Assembly: GCA_007844125.1 (NCBI GenBank) | Contig: CM017556.1 | Location: 19,336,110 to 19,400,109, forward strand | Source: Sinonovacula constricta | Lineage: Eukaryota; Mollusca; Bivalvia; Cardiida; Solecurtidae | Direction: 5' to 3' | DNA: 64,000 nt | Shown: positions 58,905 through 64,000 of the stretch, one piece after another | How positions within the stretch are numbered: the first letter of the stretch is position 1 | How the letters are laid out: each line of letters starts with the position of its first letter | The notes under the pieces: model-generated | What the model was told of the DNA's origin: nothing | Databases searched by the model: none | Seen by the model: the letters and a program-made list of their open reading frames with translations, nothing else | Translations under genes and position numbers: made by a program

Positions 58905-59195
58905 CGAATGATATTTTTTTTCTCTACTTTTTCACTTTTACAATAATTTCGGCACCATTCTACCAGGTTAAGAAGGAAACATGTATAATTTTCAATTTTA
59001 TTTTTGAAAATTAATTTTAATTGTTTGATTTGTTCTAAATTTGATTACAAATTCGTTACCTGGTATAGTCTATGTCTAAAAGCCACGTGGTGAAATTATT
59101 CTTTTATTTTGCAACATCAACCAAAACACTTAATAAAACATTTTGGGCAACTCTGAAATAAATCGTGTGGCTATCAAGCGCTCTGTCATTTTTGC

Positions 59196-59410
59196 AATAA
59201 AGTGCAATAAGCAGAAAAATCGGGAAAATCAGTCTTATTGCCGACTGACCGTTCCAAGGTGGTAACTGTCGGGTTTGCTCTTTTCGTTAAATGACTCATC
59301 ACAAATGTTTTCTTACTTTTCGCTTGGCTTGCATATAATATACCATTGTTCTGTGTCTTTTCGGAGTTTGGTATATGTTGCAATGCTCATAGGACTTTGT
59401 CATATATTCT
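59196..59410 (+). repeat. Dispersed repeat family member (GACCGTTCC family), copy C
   Basis: Counterpart of 9,170-9,390 in tandem copy C. Confidence 0.65.
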
Positions 59411-60074
59411 TAAACGAGTTGGGGTTGTAAACAATAAATTACATATTTGGGATAGCTTCAGTCAAACAAATTGAGAAACAAGTTTGATTGGTTTGTCTAA
59501 TACTATATCTTGTTTCCAAATGATACTCAATAGCAATGCACTTCTCCTAAAGAGGATATACAACAATATTTGGAATTTGATTATTTTTTGAAAAGGAGAC
59601 ACATTTAATACTAATTTTTGAAAACAAAAATATCCATAAAATGTGGCAGACGCGTTTACACTAAAGTATACAACTCATCAATTGTGTTAATTTTCAAATT
59701 CTATATATTTTCAATTACACTTGCTTTACCTTAAAACAGACATGATGTCTGTTTCCAATTTGCTTTTTACTTACTAATTTTTACACATTTGGATACTCTC
59801 TCTAGTGAAGGTAGCATTTCAAATTCACTTTTGAATTTTATGTGGTTCGAAATAATGTAAAGCAGTTTTAACGTCACTGTAAGTAAAGTTATGTAGCTGC
59901 CTTTGTTTAAGTCTACATTGTCAGATATGAATATAGTCAAAATAATTTTGTCCCGATATTGTTTTTGTAGAAGAAGTCACATTAAAGAACAGCCTCTGTC
60001 ATGTCATGAGTCAATAAAAAGAGCTTTCCCTCAGAACAGACACTCCTTTATTGATTATGGAAAAAGCTAGAACT

Positions 60075-60726
60075 AATAAGTTATTGATATGTGTAAGGTA
60101 GATAAGTTATTGATATGTGTAAAGTAGATAAGTTATTAATATGTGTAAAGTAGATAAGTTATTAATATGTGTAAAGTAGATAAGTTATTGATATGTGTTA
60201 AGTAGATAAGTTATTAACGTGTGTAAAGTAGATAACTTATTAATATGTGTAAAGTAGATAAGTTATTAATATGTGTAAAGTAGATAAGTTATTGATATGT
60301 GTAAAGTAGATAAGTTATTGATATGTGTAAAGTAGATAAGTTATTGATATGTGTAAGGTAGATAAGTTATTGATATGTGTTAAGTAGATAAGTTATTGAT
60401 ATGTGTAAAGTAGATAAGTTATTGATATGTGTTAAGTAGATAAGTTATTAACGTGTGTAAAGTAGATAAGTTATTAATATGTGTAAAGTAGATAAGTTAT
60501 TGATATGTGTAAAGTAGATAAGTTATTGATATGTAAAAAGTAGAACTAATAAGTTATTGATATGTGTTAAGTAGATAAGTTATTAACGTGTGTAAAGTAG
60601 ATAAGTTATTAATATGTGTAAAGTAGATAAGTTATTGATATGTGTAAAGTAGATAAGTTATTGATATGTAAAAAGCTAGAACTAAAAAGCTTTTGATATG
60701 TGTAAAGTAGATAAGTTATTGATATG
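60075..60726. repeat. 26-bp minisatellite, about 25 units, copy C
   Basis: Essentially the same unit order as copy B, which shows that copies B and C separated very recently or are assembly duplicates. Confidence 0.95.
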
Positions 60727-62485
60727 AATAAAGTCTCTTTACTCGGCGTCAAGAAAAGTGATATATTTGGGTAATGTAAGGGATTGGCTTGGAACCAATA
60801 CAAGATATAGAATCTCCTATCATTGCAGAATCTTGGTTCATATCCCCATTTAGAAACAAACAACAATTCGCAACAATAAAATAACCAAGTGTGGCGACTT
60901 TTGCTTTTATCTTACGAACTTATCTGCATACATTAGAAGCTAACGTCAGGAGTACTTCGCAAGCTAATTAGCAATAGCGTCAATATAGACCATGTAGAAT
61001 GATTTTAGTGTAAGCATTGAAAAGGTTTTGGATGCAAACAAGACAATAGTAGACCAGACAATTATAGCACTACTAAATGACATAGATAAACACAATCCAG
61101 TGAATATTCCATCCATCTAAAACACTTATATTATTCACAAACCTTCTAGGATATCTGTAAACTATTGTTCCTTTATATAACCCGACATTATTTCTGATAG
61201 CATCGTTTTTATAACCAAGGCTGTTGCGATGTTCCATCTACAGTTAGAGATTACAAAGCTTTTGTCATTTACATTGCATAATCCTTTATATGTGAAAGAT
61301 GCTTCACAAAAAAATATGGTCTTATTAGAGTTAATTTATCCTGTTCAATTTAACCAGCATAACTAATAACAGCTTCTGAAGGTTAGGATTTTACTGTCTC
61401 CCGAACTGACTAGATCGTTTACAAATGACAGATAAGCATTTCGGCGGTAATGTCCCAGTGTAAAACCATCTTCATCAGATGTGTTCAGACCAAATGACAA
61501 ACCTCTGGACATAGTATAAATCTGCGTAAAGTCAAGAAATTTAATAAACAACAGTTCTTTAAACACATCCGCTATATTTTAGTATTAACAATAGTAAACA
61601 TTAATTATGATACTTATAAATTAAAATATATATTTGACTAAATCCCTTTTTGAAAGCGTAATAAAGATGATAATGATAAAATTTACCACACAGGCGAAGT
61701 GAGAAAATGAAACCTGTAGAACCTGTTGAACTAGGATGATTCCTATATGGATAGGTTATTACATGAAGGACAATTAGTCATATAAATATTTATCACAATG
61801 AACAGTCTGATTTTGTTTCCTATACTAAATGTCCAACAAGTGATCTACGTAAGTTTATGCTCATTATTGTTATTGTCTCAAAATGAAACTTTGTTTATGC
61901 AGTAGATATCACCTTGCTTCTTTCTCTAGTGTTATACACGCCACAGTTAGTGAACTACTTCCAGATAGCTTGGAGTATAAGTTAAGGCAAAGACTGGTGA
62001 ACAACATGTGTGTTATGCAGTATTGTTTCTTTGTAATTGATTAAGGGCTACTGTTACCTGTATTTTTATTATTATGCTTATACATAATTGGCAATCAATA
62101 GTGGATGAACGTGCAGTCAGTTTACATATGCATTATTGCGTTTAATCATGCTTCTTAAGATATGTGTTTTAAGTAACGGTTCTGATTAGGTTCACCATTT
62201 TTTGATTACCTTCATTTTGGGAAATGGAAAGTAATTAGAACATGTTTGCGGTGACACATGTTTCACACTACTTAAATTGATAACCGATTCCTCGTTGTAA
62301 TTTGTTATGTTTATATTTAGTTATTGTAGGGCTTAAGGTCTGATAGTTGTAAGATGAACCAAGGCCTACATAGAGACGTTGTCAAGGAAGGGTTTGAGCG
62401 AAGAAGAGGAGAAACTATATGTTAATTAAGTCTAAGAGTGTCGATATAATAGCGACTCATAATGCACTTCATATTTCCTATATTC

Positions 62486-62706
62486 AATAAGAATATCCTA
62501 CCAGCATTGCAACATATTCAAACATTTGAAAAGACACAGGACTACGGTTTTTTACATGCTCGCCAAATGTAAAACAAATCTGTGATGAGTCATTTAACAA
62601 CAAGAGCAAAACCGACAGTTACCGCCTTGGAACGGTCAGTCGGCAACATGGACCGACAGGTGTGCTTAAAGCGGTTTTACAGAGCTCTAACCTCGCACTT
62701 TAAGAT
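62486..62706 (-). repeat. Dispersed repeat family member, inverted, copy C core
   Basis: Counterpart of 12,050-12,270. Confidence 0.65.
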
Positions 62707-63246
62707 GGGTTTCAAAAATGCAAGCAATGAAAAAGAAACCGAATCATTTGAATAAATATCCAAGCGCTGACGTTTTGTTTGACAAGTTATAACGAAAGTA
62801 GTGACATCATTAAAAAAATAACGTCCTCATAGTGTTCAGAAGAGAGATAGTTATTATTCCGATTAGAAGACCTACAAAAAACGTTGATAGTAAATGAAAT
62901 TAACTTTTTGAATCAAGAAAAAAATGACCAAAGAAGAATAAATGATTGTAGCATCCTGTTCATGCGGAGATGGAATTGAGGAAGTGAACCAAAAGCCTGC
63001 ACTTCTCTGCAGGTATTAACATGTCTTTTCATGAATGCTAAAATGTTAAAAGAAATAGGCATTATTATGCTGAAATATTAAAAGGGAACTTAAGATTGTA
63101 AAGTTGCCGCTGCTTTGTCTCGTGTACATATTGTTCATATTTTTATCTTCATTTCCTTTGATTGTTTATTTATAAATAAACTGATGTTTAATTTAATATT
63201 GATAAATTGTATTATTTCCAAAGTTTTAATCCGCTCACTTTGATGG

Positions 63247-63447
63247 GGTAGTTTTATTTACGCTGTATGTTTTGGGGCAGACCTTTAGGAACTAAAACCT
63301 GGTTGAAGCGCTCAAGTAAACCAGGTTCAAGCACCCCAGTCGGTCCATTTGGAGGTTGACCGTTCCAAAAAGATATCTCTTGGTTTCCTCTGTGTACAGT
63401 TATCTCAGTGTTTTTGTCACTTTTACAATAACGTGTGTTTGTATTTG
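63247..63447 (+). repeat. Divergent relative of the dispersed repeat family, copy C
   Basis: Counterpart of 12,810-13,010. Confidence 0.45.
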
Positions 63448-63541
63448 TCATGTTATGCTTAAAAGGGTATTATATGTGGTAATTATCATGGAACGTTGCC
63501 ATGTCTAATTTATTTGCATTAAGAGTGTTAACAAACTTACA

Positions 63542-63705
63542 TCCGGGCACCGTGGCCCGTAGAGTCGCTGATTTGTAACTCCTCAGACTCTCACCCCGTG
63601 GGTTCGAGTCTAGGTCGGTCGAGAACTTTCCTTTGAGGAGGTCGCCAATATGACCATAATTGTGTCGGTGCGAACAAAACAGCAACAACAACACAAAAAC
63701 ATAAT
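63542..63705 (+). repeat. tRNA-derived SINE-like element, copy C
   Basis: Counterpart of 13,105-13,268 with the same A-box-like, B-box and CAA-rich tail. Confidence 0.6.
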
Positions 63706-64000
63706 TTTTCATTCAGACATAAAAGACGGTGCAAGTGATCAAAAAGTGTTTTTAATTGGAATTTTTTTTTTGCATTGGTATTACAATTGTTGTTTTATAT
63801 CGAATTAATATCAATGGGAAATAAACAAGCTTAGTAAGGAATGTACATAAATACCCAACTGCCTGTTTTACAATGTAAACACATGCTTGTTCAAAGGTTT
63901 AAGATAACTAATAGAAACACTACCAAAAAAAAACTAACTTTTTAATTATAATTTTGACCATATCTAGAGATACATTAATTTACACATTTTTCTTTAAAGC

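Overview
The window is AT-rich (roughly two-thirds A+T) animal nuclear DNA. Coding sequence is sparse, and there are splice-like signals, poly(A) signals, microsatellites, tRNA-derived SINE-like repeats and a Helitron-type rolling-circle transposon. The fibrinogen-domain lectin-like gene, the OTU-containing Helitron protein and the dispersed-repeat style suggest a mollusc, most likely a bivalve. That assignment is an inference from gene families and repeat texture, not from a species match.

Layout. Positions 1 to about 5,740 are single-copy within the window and hold one near-perfect foldback element but no supportable gene. From about 5,740 to the end the sequence is a head-to-tail array of a ~25.2 kb unit: copy A about 5,740-31,060, copy B about 31,061-56,278, and copy C from about 56,279, truncated by the window edge. 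Each unit has a left part L (~5.6 kb, non-coding, minisatellite and AT tracts) and a core (~19.6 kb). Cores A and B look essentially identical: every predicted protein is the same and I saw only single-base homopolymer differences. L of copy A is visibly diverged from L of B and C, with substitutions, indels and a moved, inverted cassette, while L of B and C are nearly the same. The switch from diverged to identical is sharp, at about 11,474 in A and 36,689 in B.

Genes in the core. (1) A small secreted fibrinogen-related-domain protein on the minus strand (14,105-14,725 and 39,322-39,942) has its own TATA box and poly(A) signal and no intron. (2) An intact 1,985-codon Helitron-type protein on the plus strand (20,586-26,543 and 45,804-51,761) carries, in order, an OTU cysteine-protease-like domain, a zinc-finger-like C2-C2 site, a HUH Rep nickase with HWH and two tyrosines, and a PIF1-type helicase. 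(3) About 430 bp downstream on the same strand is an SGNH/GDSL-hydrolase-like protein (26,970-27,782 and 52,188-53,000) with candidate Ser, Asn and Asp-x-x-His residues and a splice-acceptor-like tract directly before its ATG. ORFs 2 and 3 look like parts of one mobile element; I could not define that element's ends.

How it fits together. A potentially functional Helitron-like transposase and a putative immune lectin gene lie in the same recently amplified unit. Unequal recombination between two older, diverged L repeats explains the pattern most simply. A rolling-circle origin or an assembly loop are alternatives that depth, long reads and junction PCR could separate. The rest is non-coding: SINE-like repeats, a dispersed repeat family marked by GACCGTTCCAAGGCGGTAAC in both orientations, a ~390 bp inverted-repeat element at the end of each core, a 26-bp minisatellite, (AT)n and GAT-type tracts.
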